Source: Tychonema sp. LEGE 07203
GTDB taxonomy: Bacteria; Cyanobacteriota; Cyanobacteriia; Cyanobacteriales; Microcoleaceae
Reading direction: 5' to 3'
NCBI RefSeq assembly: GCF_015207285.1
Contig: NZ_JADEXD010000027.1
Coordinates: 1-49,868, forward strand
DNA length: 49,868 nucleotides
Below are positions 1-7,759 of this stretch, piece by piece; within the stretch, counting starts at the first letter, position 1, and each line of letters begins with the position of its first letter. A model generated the notes under the pieces. It saw only the letters and a program-made list of their open reading frames with translations, was not told the origin of the DNA and did not search any database. A program made the position numbers and the translations under genes.

Positions 1-84
1 ACTCATTAAACCGAAGATTAGAATGCCGACTGTGACTAAGGTAGTCATTACGGGGCGGCGGATAAAGATTTCTGATAGGTTCAT
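1..84 (-). CDS. RND family efflux transporter permease, N-terminal fragment
   Basis: This is the first 28 codons of a gene that runs off the left edge of the window. The minus-strand ATG is at 84 and the peptide begins MNLSEIFIRRPVMTTLVTVG. That opening (a short amphipathic helix, then FIRRPV and the first membrane segment) is the usual N-terminus of AcrB/MdtB-type inner-membrane RND pumps. Those proteins are about 1,000 residues long and export drugs, metals or lipids with a periplasmic adaptor and an outer-membrane channel. Only the start is visible, so substrate and completeness cannot be judged. It diverges from the lnt remnant on the plus strand. Confidence 0.8.
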   Translation of the reverse strand, partial: MNLSEIFIRRPVMTTLVTVGILIFGLMS

Positions 85-90
85 AATTAT

Positions 91-218
91 GAAGGAAGAG
101 GGAAGAAGGAAGAAGGAAGAAGGAAGAAGGAAGTTCGGCAACGAGCAATGTACGGGATGTAACGGATGAGAGGAAGGAGGAGGGAAGAAAGAAGAAGGGA
201 GAAGGAAGACGGAAGAAG
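91..218. repeat. Purine-rich GGAAGAA simple repeat
   Basis: The plus strand is nearly all A and G, with iterations of GAAGGAAGAAGG, interrupted at about 134-168 by a short mixed segment. A similar tract occurs at 24711-24749 in the atp operon, so it is a dispersed simple repeat of this genome. The tract is open in the lnt reading frame from 93 onward (a TGA lies at 90-92) and meets lnt coding sequence at about 213. Confidence 0.75.
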
Positions 219-233
219 TGGGTTGCTTATATT

Positions 234-1151
234 TTGCCTGCGGGTTTGTTTTTAGTTTTGCATATTGTCGGCTGGAGTTTGTACAATCGCCCCTTAATTC
301 AAGAAGCCGGAACATCATTAAAAATTGGGATTATTCAAGGAAACATTCCTAACGCAATTAAGTTTGACTCAAACGGGTGGCGGCGCGCTTTGGAAGGTTA
401 CACCGCTGGATACAAAGAGTTAGCAGACAGAAAAGTCGATGCTGTGTTAATTCCAGAGACAGCTTTGCCTTTTATCTGGACAAACGAGTATCAGCGTTCC
501 ACTCTTTCCTTTTATCAAGCTATTCTCGAACGCGGTGTAGTGGCTTGGGTTGGAGGATTTGGACAAGAAGAAAACGGTCTCACTAATAGCTTATTGGCGA
601 TCGATCGCACTGGAGCAATTGTCGGTCGCTACGATAAACTAAAGCTAGTACCATTAGGCGAATACATCCCTTTTTACGAAATCTTAGGCGGGATTATAAA
701 TCGGCTGTCACCCTTAGATGCTCGTTTAGTACCAGGAAACTCAAAACAATTATTTGATACGCCATTTGGCCGCGCCATCGTCGGAATTTGTTACGATTCC
801 GCCTTTGCTGAAAATTTCCGATATCAAGCAGCACAGGGAGGCGAATTTATGATTACAGCTTCCAACAATGCCCATTACAAACCGCCGATGCTGGCCCAAC
901 ATCACGCCCTCGATGTGATGCGCGCAATTGAAACAGATAGATGGGCAGCTATCGCAACTAATACGGGGTACTCTGCTTTTGTAAATCCTCACGGCGAGAC
1001 AATTTGGAAATCTCGACTCAATACCTACGAAGTCCGAGATGCTACTATTTATCGGCGAAAAACTCGGACTTTGTACGTGCGCTGGGGAGATTGGCTGACA
1101 CCTTTATTGTTAGTTTTAGCTGGGTTGATGCGGTTGATTGTTAGAAATTAA
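234..1151 (+). pseudogene. lnt: Apolipoprotein N-acyltransferase, N-terminally truncated
   Basis: Lnt adds the third acyl chain to lipoproteins at the inner membrane. This 305-residue frame (TTG start) holds the full periplasmic nitrilase-like domain: catalytic Glu75 in IPETALP, Lys135 in RYDKLKLVPLGEY, Cys186 in GICYDSA. A C-terminal membrane segment (about 285-300) follows. Family members are about 500 residues with six or so membrane helices before this domain; only the last one survives here (recognisable lnt sequence starts near 213 as KKWVAYIL). Upstream, the frame runs into a purine repeat and then a divergent RND gene, so about 200 codons are missing. A pseudogene produced by deletion is most likely; a functional short form or an assembly join is less likely. 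Confidence 0.8.
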
Positions 1152-1695
1152 TCTTCGTAAAGGGTGTGCTGGTGGGGCGGGGGCGGGTTTATTGAATCTG
1201 TCTGCACTGTCAGGATTATTGGTGAATTCGACCCTACAGTTCATATCAAATCCGGTAGCATCGTCCTGTATTCATATCTCTATTCTCTCTCTCTGTGTCC
1301 TCTGTGTTCTCTGCGGTTAAATCACCTGACGATGCAACGGTCAACGATATCACTCGTTGCTTAGGTGCGTCGCTCGCTCAATTATCAATTTTTTTCAGTA
1401 ATTTTCAATAGCGACGCACCCTACAGTGACTAATTCATCTGCGTTAATCTGTGTTAATCTGCCTGTATCTGCGGTAAAAAAAAGAAAATGTATAACCGCA
1501 GATGACAATTGATAGACGCTGATTCACGCAGATGCCCAGAAGAGAGATATGAATAATTGCCATGCTGACAGATTTGACATCAGGAGTCAGGAGTCAGCAG
1601 TCATTAGTCATTAGTTAGCAAGAAAGAAAAACCAGAAACTATGCCCAATGCCCAATGCCCAATGCCCCATTCCCAATTCCCAATAACTCCTGAAT
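1152..1695. repeat. Intergenic region built of dispersed repeats
   Basis: I see no gene in this 544-bp gap. It contains a CT-rich element at about 1259-1353 (CTCTGTGTCCTCTGTGTTCT, then a segment with CAACGGTCAACG) that recurs in diverged form at 8863-8945. It also holds an AATCTGTGTTAATCTGC element with partly inverted copies (about 1436-1535), tandem CAGGAGT and TCATTAG units (1578-1617), and a CCCAATG heptamer array (1642-1685). Confidence 0.7.
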
Positions 1696-2601
1696 CTACT
1701 TATCTTGCAAGTGTTTGTGAACCCTAGGAGATAAACCAACTAAATCGTCAATATTGCGCTGCATGGTAACACAAATATTGTCCAAAGGCAAATCATTTGG
1801 ATCGTGTTGGAAGGGATTTTCTATTTCTAGGCCAATTTCTTCGATGCCGAACAAAGTAAAACTAATTAAAGCTACAACTGGGCCGGTTCCCCAAGTCAAG
1901 TCCTTCACCATTTGAAAGGGCAGTGCACAACAGTAAAGCAACAATAGCTGTTTCAGGTGAATCGTGTAAGCCAAAGGGATAGGTGTCTTCAAAATCCGCT
2001 CGCAGCCACCTAATACATTAATCATAGAGTTTATTAACTCCTTCATAGCAGTTAACTGATAGACATCGAGGCAATTGCGCTCGTACTGCTCGTGCAAATA
2101 ATCCTCAATCCAAAAAGCAATTTCTAGCGGCGGATTGTTCATCGACTTGAGCTTGTGATACTGCGACGGAGACATCAACGGCTCTAATTCGGAATTTACT
2201 ACTTCTTTTCGCAAGTGCAATTTCATCGATACTGCAAAGGCAGGTAACAGGCGCAGGACTGACTTTTTGAGGGCGATATCCTGCGGGTCTTTTTCCTGAA
2301 TTGCTACCCAGATTTGGCGCGCCAAATTGCGGACGTTGTTGACTAAAGTTCCCCACATTTTCCGACCTTCCCAAAATCGCTCGTAGGCTGTGTTTGTCCG
2401 AAAAACTAATAGTAAACCCAGCACAATACTCGGTACAATACTAGATAAAATGGGCAAGGAAACCGGCCATTTCAAAAAGTGCAGCAGGGAAATAAAAACT
2501 CCAAAGCCGCCGCACAGCAAAACCCGGGGCAAAATTGAGAGAATGACAGAGCCCCGAATCTGTAATGCAATTTTAAACCAAGACGGTCGATCGACATTCA
2601 T
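1696..2601 (-). CDS. Bestrophin family anion channel protein
   Basis: The product is 301 residues, the usual length for bacterial bestrophins (the former UPF0187 family), which form pentameric anion channels in the membrane. The family signature is clear: an early hydrophobic pair (about 20-65), then FRTNTAYERFWEGRKMWGTL and NNVRNLARQ, and a late segment with WGTGPVVALISFTLFGIEEIG followed by IENPFQHDPNDLPLD, the conserved cytosolic part. The ATG at 2601 follows an AGGAGAATTG-type ribosome site. In cyanobacteria and chloroplasts relatives help control ion balance across the thylakoid; that role is inferred here. It is transcribed away from recJ, alone. Confidence 0.88.
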   Translation of the reverse strand: MNVDRPSWFKIALQIRGSVILSILPRVLLCGGFGVFISLLHFLKWPVSLPILSSIVPSIVLGLLLVFRTNTAYERFWEGRKMWGTLVNNVRNLARQIWVAIQEKDPQDIALKKSVLRLLPAFAVSMKLHLRKEVVNSELEPLMSPSQYHKLKSMNNPPLEIAFWIEDYLHEQYERNCLDVYQLTAMKELINSMINVLGGCERILKTPIPLAYTIHLKQLLLLYCCALPFQMVKDLTWGTGPVVALISFTLFGIEEIGLEIENPFQHDPNDLPLDNICVTMQRNIDDLVGLSPRVHKHLQDK

Positions 2602-2907
2602 GCAATTCTCCTGATAAAATTAAATCACTCGTCTGCGCCCAAAGTATTTTCGATTGGCGATTGACAAGGGCAGATGCAATCTGGGGGTTGGAACTTGGGT
2701 CTAAAATTGGGGGCTTTTCACAACTTATATCGGGCGCTAGCATTCCTATTTGCGTGCGGTGAGAGCTTCCGAAAAAAGCTTTCCTACAAACAACCTTTGG
2801 ATTTTAACCAAAAAATTCATCTTTAGGATCGATCGCCAATGTCAAATTGATTGACTGATGCACTTAATTAGGTAAGATTGGTTGTGTATCTTTAGACATC
2901 AGCTTCC
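2602..2907. other. Divergent intergenic region, bestrophin/recJ
   Basis: This 306-bp spacer between two divergent genes should hold both promoters. It has a HIP1-like GATCGATCGCC near 2827 and no frame or repeat array that I would call a gene. No promoter box could be assigned with confidence. Confidence 0.4.
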
Positions 2908-5034
2908 GTGCAAGAGCTACCGACATCTTTGCCCCCGAATTCTCCCCGATTGCCCAACCAACGGTGGCAAATTTATGCGCCTCAACCGCAGCAAGCCGAA
3001 CAGTTTGCCGCCGAAATCGGTTTGTCGTCTTTGCTAGCACAGGTACTGATTAACCGAGGGATCGATTCTGTTGAAGAAGTGCAAGGGTTTATCGAACCGG
3101 AATCTCTGGTTTTGCCCGCGCCAATGGATGAGTTTCCCGATTTGGCTGCGAGTGTCAAATTGTTGCGGGAGGCGATTTCGGGAGGGCAGAAAATTGCGAT
3201 TTGCGGCGATTACGATGCTGACGGGATGACGAGCACGGCTTTGTTGCTGCGAGCTCTCAGGAGTTTGGGCGCGAATGTGGACTATGCTATTCCCAGCCGG
3301 ATGCGGGAAGGTTACGGGATTAACGATCGCATTGTAGAAGAATTTCACGCTGAAGGTGTCGCTCTGATTCTGACAGTAGACAACGGGATTGCAGCATTCG
3401 GGCCCGTTGCCAGAGCCAGAGAACTCGGTGTTAAAGTTATTATTACAGACCACCACGATTTGCCGCCAAAACTACCGCCGGCGGATGCTATTCTCAACCC
3501 GAAATTAATTGCGGAATCTTCCCCTTATCGCGGCTTGGCTGGGGTAGGTGTTGCCTATGTTTTGGCGATTACTTTGGCTCAAGATTTGCATAAAGTTGGT
3601 GGGTTGGTAAATCCGCTGCTGGAGTTATTTACTTTGGGAACTATTGCGGATTTAGCTCCTTTGACTGGGGTTAATCGCCGCTGGGTAAAGCGGGGTTTGC
3701 GACTGTTGCCTCACTCGCAATTGGCGGGGGTTCAAGCTTTGATTCAGGTGGCGGGAGTACAGGCGGGAAGTGCGGAAACTTTACCTCTTTTTAATTCAAA
3801 AAATCAAGCTAATAATACGTTAAAGCCTGAAGATATTGGTTTTCGGCTGGGGCCCCGGATTAATGCTGTGGGGCGGCTGGATGACCCTCAAATTGTGATA
3901 GAGTTGCTGACGACGGACGATCGCGAATTGGCACTCAAAAACGCGATGCAGTGCGAACAAATCAATCAGCGCCGGCAGGAGTTGTGCCAGGAAATTGAGC
4001 AGGAAGCGATTGCTTGGTGCGAGAAAAGTGCGATAAATTTGCAGCAGGAACGGGTTTTAGTTGTGGTGCAGCCCGGTTGGCACCACGGGGTGATCGGAAT
4101 TGTGGCTTCTCGGTTGCTGGAACGTTACGGCGTACCCGTTTTTATCGGTACTTTTGAGGATGATGAGGGCGGGCACGGGGGCACCGCCCCTACAGCCTCA
4201 TCCTCCTCCGCGCCCCCCTGCCCGCCCGCTAAAATTGTGCGGGGTTCGGCGAGGGGAATTCCTGAGTTTAATGTATTTGACGGGCTGAATTTTTGCGCTG
4301 ATTTGTTAACTAAATTTGGCGGACATAAAGCGGCTGGCGGTTTTTCTATGCCGGCCCAGAATCTCGAACAATTTCGCCATCAACTGTCAGTTTTTGCCAA
4401 TCAATGTTTGCAGCCGGAACACCTCAAGCCGCTGGTTTCTGTAGATGTGCGAGCGGATTTGGCTGAGATTAATCTCGATCTTTACCGACAAATTGATGCT
4501 TTGGAACCTTGCGGAATTGAAAATAAGGCTCCTGTATTTTGGACTGCTAATGTTTGCATCACTGAACAGAAAATTGTGGGCAAAGGAGGCCACGTTAAAC
4601 TAACTGCAACTCAAGATGAAAAAGGCTCGGCTAGCGTGAAGGGGATTGCTTGGCGTTGGGGGGAATATTTTCCTTTGCCTCGGCGGGTTGATATTGCTTA
4701 CCGATTGCGGGAAAATAGTTTTAATGGCAAGACATCGGTTGAGTTAGAATTGTTGGGTGTCCGCTTGCCTGCTAGTGCTGCGAGTTCGAGGCGGCAGGTG
4801 TTTGGAAAAGTTGAGTTTGATTATTGCGATCGCACTTATTCTTGCAGTCTGTCTCCCGCCGGTTCTCAAGAGGAGTTGAGAATTCGCAACTCTCAAGGGC
4901 AAGTTTTGGCTGTAGCGCCGGGACAAAACATCGGTTTGTTGGGCAACTCCCGCCAGAATGCTAGAGAAGTCGATATATCTTTACCTTTTTTTGAGAACTT
5001 GATTCAAACTGCTAAACACGCCCTGGGTATTTGA
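2908..5034 (+). CDS. recJ: Single-stranded-DNA-specific exonuclease RecJ
   Basis: RecJ digests single-stranded DNA 5' to 3' in recombinational and mismatch repair. The 708-residue product begins at GTG 2908. Domains in order: DHH phosphoesterase domain with metal-binding DYDADG (101-106) and TDHHDLP (180-186), a central connector, then the DHHA1 domain with VRGSARGIPEFNV and FGGHKAAGGFSM, followed by an OB-fold region. An insert of about 20 residues (about 420-440, rich in Gly, Pro, Ser and Thr) sits between the end of IGTF and KIVRGSARG; other RecJ proteins pass directly between these points. The insert corresponds to a GC-rich repeat. All catalytic motifs are intact, so the enzyme is probably active. 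It converges on psb30. Confidence 0.95.
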   Translation: MQELPTSLPPNSPRLPNQRWQIYAPQPQQAEQFAAEIGLSSLLAQVLINRGIDSVEEVQGFIEPESLVLPAPMDEFPDLAASVKLLREAISGGQKIAICGDYDADGMTSTALLLRALRSLGANVDYAIPSRMREGYGINDRIVEEFHAEGVALILTVDNGIAAFGPVARARELGVKVIITDHHDLPPKLPPADAILNPKLIAESSPYRGLAGVGVAYVLAITLAQDLHKVGGLVNPLLELFTLGTIADLAPLTGVNRRWVKRGLRLLPHSQLAGVQALIQVAGVQAGSAETLPLFNSKNQANNTLKPEDIGFRLGPRINAVGRLDDPQIVIELLTTDDRELALKNAMQCEQINQRRQELCQEIEQEAIAWCEKSAINLQQERVLVVVQPGWHHGVIGIVASRLLERYGVPVFIGTFEDDEGGHGGTAPTASSSSAPPCPPAKIVRGSARGIPEFNVFDGLNFCADLLTKFGGHKAAGGFSMPAQNLEQFRHQLSVFANQCLQPEHLKPLVSVDVRADLAEINLDLYRQIDALEPCGIENKAPVFWTANVCITEQKIVGKGGHVKLTATQDEKGSASVKGIAWRWGEYFPLPRRVDIAYRLRENSFNGKTSVELELLGVRLPASAASSRRQVFGKVEFDYCDRTYSCSLSPAGSQEELRIRNSQGQVLAVAPGQNIGLLGNSRQNAREVDISLPFFENLIQTAKHALGI
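4158..4229. repeat. GC-rich inverted repeat inserted in recJ
   Basis: GGGCGGGCACGGGGG at 4167-4181 is matched by CCCCCTGCCCGCCC at 4214-4227, an almost perfect inverted pair with one base extra. Between them are a smaller GGGGGCACCGCCCC palindrome and a TCC run. The block is a whole number of codons and keeps recJ open, adding a Gly/Ser/Pro loop. It looks like a mobile palindromic repeat tolerated inside the gene. Confidence 0.65.
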
Positions 5035-5143
5035 TAAGAAAGCTCGTGTCGCAGGGAACATTGGCGATCGAGCTTTGGGAATGAGTGCATCATAATTTAA
5101 ATTCAAAACTCCCAATTCTCGATCGCCCCCTAGCGCGCTATAA

Positions 5144-5284
5144 TTACAAGTCTCCGCCTTTAGCTGCCAGCAGAAAAATTACGATCGGGCCGCTGAGCAC
5201 GACGGCTGCGAGTAAAGCTACCTGAACAATGAGTTGGTAGTTTACACCGCCCAGGCCGCTGAAAAGATCGGTTATAAAGTCCAT
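5144..5284 (-). CDS. psb30: Photosystem II protein Psb30 (Ycf12)
   Basis: This small gene encodes 46 residues (ATG 5284, TAA 5146-5144). The peptide is one membrane helix ending GPIVIFLLAAKGGDL, which closely matches the C-terminus of Psb30/Ycf12, a single-helix subunit at the edge of the photosystem II core near PsbZ and PsbK. The N-terminal part (MDFITDLFSGLGGVNYQ) is a little longer than the common 30-40 residue forms. A GGAGGAGAC ribosome site lies immediately upstream of the ATG. It is transcribed towards recJ. The family call rests mainly on the GPIVIFLLA.(K/R)GGDL tail. Confidence 0.85.
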   Translation of the reverse strand: MDFITDLFSGLGGVNYQLIVQVALLAAVVLSGPIVIFLLAAKGGDL

Positions 5285-5601
5285 GTCTCCTCCTGACTGT
5301 AGTTATTAAGTCTAGATTGTTGAATTAGAAAATCCGCTTCTGATTTTACCGGGCTATTGTCCCTCTTGTTTAAGGAAATTTACAAAAGTCAACAAAATGT
5401 AAAGAACGATCGACCTCCCAGCGAGCCCAAATCAGGGTCAAAAACTGCTGTACCCATCGACAGGAAACAGGGAGAGACTCCGAAACCGGGATTTTCCGCC
5501 TCCGGCGCTGGCACTTGATATACTTAAAAAGCTCAAATCACCTGCGGTTTCGGATTTTTCCCGAGCCCCGGCCAAATCTCTAATCTTAAATCGAACCAAC
5601 T
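5285..5601. other. Intergenic region upstream of psb30 and the YkgJ gene
   Basis: This 317-bp divergent spacer carries the 5' regions of two genes. A direct TCCGAAACCGGGATTTTCCG-type segment lies near 5478-5500, and a related GGTTTCGGATTTTTCCCG follows at 5544-5561, together a loose inverted pair. I see no further gene. Confidence 0.4.
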
Positions 5602-5970
5602 ATGGCGAATTGGCGTTGCGTAAAACAATGCGGTGCTTGTTGTTACCTAGAACCAACAGAGCGCCCTGACCTAGACGAGTATTTGTCTGCTGAGGAATTA
5701 GAGCTATATTTGAGCTTGGTGGGAGATGACGGTTGGTGTATCAATTTTGACAAAAGTACGCGAGAATGCGGAATATATGCCGATCGACCGCGCTTTTGTC
5801 GGGTAGACGAGGAAGTGTTTCAGGAGATGTACGGGATTGAGCCGGCCGAGTTGAACGATTTCGCGATCGACTGCTGCAAGGAGCACATTGAAGACCTTTA
5901 CGGCGATCGATCTTTGGAGATGATCCGCTTCAACTCCGAAGTGGGAATTCTCGCCTTACCCGGCAATTAA
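5602..5970 (+). CDS. YkgJ family cysteine cluster protein
   Basis: The 122-residue product starts MANWRCVKQCGACC and carries the cysteine pattern of the YkgJ (CxxCxxxx) family: Cys6, Cys10, Cys13 and Cys14, then GWCINF, RECGIYADRPRFCRV, and a late DCC. These clusters are thought to bind zinc or an iron-sulfur centre; no reaction is known. Cyanobacterial and plant members are common and usually of this size. The start at 5602 follows a short upstream purine stretch without a strong ribosome site. The nearby HIP1-like GATCG sites are ordinary for this genome. Confidence 0.85.
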   Translation: MANWRCVKQCGACCYLEPTERPDLDEYLSAEELELYLSLVGDDGWCINFDKSTRECGIYADRPRFCRVDEEVFQEMYGIEPAELNDFAIDCCKEHIEDLYGDRSLEMIRFNSEVGILALPGN

Positions 5971-6126
5971 CCGCCTTGATGTTCCTTGAGGTTTTGTCCC
6001 TCCAGCTTTTTTGCCCGATCGCTATCTCAATCTAAAATCTAAAATAGAACGATCGTCTGGCGGTTTCTCCAGCCGATAGTGTCAAAATAAATAAATTACG
6101 GAAATATCGCGCAGTTGAGTTGAGCC

Positions 6127-6450
6127 ATGAGCAATCGAGAGGGTTTTACAGGAGGATTTATTGCCGGAGCCACAATTGGAGGCTTGGTGGGCGCAGTTTT
6201 GGGCGCAGTGCTGTCGCGGCGAGCTGCTGAAGGTTTGCTGAGTGAACCTTTAGAAGCAAAGGCAAGAAAGATCCGCCAGAGGAAAGCCAGCCAACTCGAA
6301 GCCGAAGGGATGGAAATAGCAAGGCTGAGTTTGGAAGATAAAATTGCCCAGCTAAATCAGACAATCGATGACGTGCGGCTGGAACTAGGCGATGTCAACG
6401 GCAACGCGCCGGCCCCCGGCAGCGAAGGTTCGATCGCCCCAGACTCCTGA
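6127..6450 (+). CDS. Small membrane-anchored coiled-coil protein, conserved in cyanobacteria
   Basis: The 107-residue product has an N-terminal glycine-zipper membrane segment (about 8-30: GGFIAGATIGGLVGAVLGAV), then RRAAEG, then a charged helical region (about 40-90) that should form a coiled coil, and a Pro/Ser-rich tail. The plan resembles YtxH-like proteins, where one helix anchors a cytoplasmic coil. I do not recognise a specific function. ATG 6127 is the only sensible start. It stands upstream of the YggT gene on the same strand but 235 bp away, so an operon is not certain. Confidence 0.7.
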   Translation: MSNREGFTGGFIAGATIGGLVGAVLGAVLSRRAAEGLLSEPLEAKARKIRQRKASQLEAEGMEIARLSLEDKIAQLNQTIDDVRLELGDVNGNAPAPGSEGSIAPDS

Positions 6451-6685
6451 GTCAATTTAAAATTGTAGATTAGTATGCCAGTTGCATCCGGGCGAGCGAC
6501 TTTCACGCGGGAATCTTCGCTCGCACAGCACGAAGGCAGAGACAAACACCAGCGAGCCGGAAAATCGCACTCCCAAACAACATTTGTACCAAATCGGGAT
6601 GCTCCCACTCTCGCCCGCTCCCCAGCTATGCTAAGCTTAAAGCTGAAGCGTCTGTAAACTTTACTCAAACTTCAACCAGAATATT

Positions 6686-6973
6686 ATGAGTTATTCCATA
6701 GGTCTTTTGGCAACCACGCTGTCCACATTCCTGCAAATCTATATAGTCCTAATGATTTTTAGGGTGCTGTTAAGCTGGTTCCCCAACATCAATTGGTACG
6801 ATCCCCCGTTTTCGATTTTGAGTCAGCTAACAGATCCTTACCTAAATCTATTCCGATCGATTATTCCCCCCCTAGGAGGGATTGACTTTTCGCCGCTGAT
6901 TGCATTCTTTTTACTTCAGTTCGGCTCGGAATTCTTGATCGGTCTTTTAACCAGCTTGCAAACAGCCTTGTAG
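6686..6973 (+). CDS. YggT family membrane protein (Ycf19-like)
   Basis: The product is 95 residues with two membrane segments (about 5-28 and 65-90) joined by the family signature: FRVLLSWFPNINWYDPPFS, then LTDPYLNLFRSIIPPLGGIDFSP. This is the YggT domain found once in cyanobacterial and plastid Ycf19/CCB3-type proteins. One branch (CCB3) helps attach heme c_n to cytochrome b6, while others affect nucleoid distribution; which applies here cannot be told from sequence alone. A separate complex C assembly gene is at 43596. A likely terminator lies about 100 bp downstream. Confidence 0.88.
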   Translation: MSYSIGLLATTLSTFLQIYIVLMIFRVLLSWFPNINWYDPPFSILSQLTDPYLNLFRSIIPPLGGIDFSPLIAFFLLQFGSEFLIGLLTSLQTAL

Positions 6974-7068
6974 TTAGAAAAGCTTAATTTGTTGAGCAGC
7001 CAGCGTAAATTGTTTGGCAGGCGTAGCTGCTGCAGGCAACTAAATTTTAGATTTGACATTTTTAGATG

Positions 7069-7096
7069 AACTCCCCGGTTAAAAAGCTGGGGAGTT
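7069..7096. terminator. Hairpin between convergent genes
   Basis: AACTCCCC (7069-7076) pairs perfectly with GGGGAGTT (7089-7096) across a 12-base loop, followed by ATTTGTAAATT on the plus strand. It lies between the convergent YggT gene and the minus-strand secreted-protein gene. The T-run is weak, so it may be a two-way terminator or simply a stable 3' end. Confidence 0.5.
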
Positions 7097-7213
7097 ATTT
7101 GTAAATTAGAAATCAGAAATTGCCAGCCACTCAACAATCTAAAATCTACAAGCGAAAATCGAAAACTGCATCGCAATTTCAGGGCAGCCAACCCACAATC
7201 TCAAATAGTTTTG

Positions 7214-7645
7214 TTAGCGGCGAACCACGCCAGTAAAACCTGTAGCCTTAAATTGCTTGAGCTTCAAAGGTGTTCGTTGATTGCTGGCTACCGAAATTCT
7301 AATTTCAAAATCGCTAACTCCGGGAGGAACTTCTGCGATGGAACCCAAGCGAGTCCGGTTTTGCATCACCGGATTTTCATCTGCATCATAAATGCGGCCG
7401 AAAATATCGGCATTGACAACAGGTTTACCGCTACTATTTTCCGCTTTTCCAGTAATCAAAAAGCAGTTAGCTTCCATAGAACTGCCGCTGGTGACTGTTC
7501 CTTCTGCCATTTCGGCCGGACATTCGCGATAAGCCAGATCCGAAAGTTTAATCTGCGTCAGAGCCCAAGCTGGTGGAGTGAATACCAAACTAAAAATTCC
7601 GATCGCGCAAGTAGCAAAAAAAAGACTGATAGCTCGAAATTTCAT
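7214..7645 (-). CDS. Secreted protein of unknown function
   Basis: The 143-residue product has a clear Sec signal peptide (about 1-28, MKFRAISLFFATCAIGIFSL then PPAWA before the likely cut). The mature part is a compact beta-rich domain: ANCFLITGKAENSSGKPVVNADIFGRIYDADENPV, then PPGVSDFEIRISV. That pattern (a property of the domain, then a change-with-modification strand, then a limit on differences) resembles FxLYD-type extracytoplasmic domains. Two mature cysteines (in YRECPAE and EANCF) could form a disulfide. Function is unknown. It is convergent with the YggT gene and lies just downstream of aroE on the same strand (114 bp). Confidence 0.72.
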   Translation of the reverse strand: MKFRAISLFFATCAIGIFSLVFTPPAWALTQIKLSDLAYRECPAEMAEGTVTSGSSMEANCFLITGKAENSSGKPVVNADIFGRIYDADENPVMQNRTRLGSIAEVPPGVSDFEIRISVASNQRTPLKLKQFKATGFTGVVRR

Positions 7646-7759
7646 AAATTGCAGCGCAAGTATATTTTAACTCCCAGCTTAGCGCGAATTCACGATCTAA
7701 TTTTCAACATCTTTAGGGAAACGCCGCTGTACCGTTTCCCTACCGCCAGACAAATAGCA

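Noticed and set aside
6475..6657. 60-codon plus-strand frame before the YggT gene
   Set aside because: Composition is not protein-like, there is no hydrophobic or conserved segment, and the start lacks a ribosome site.
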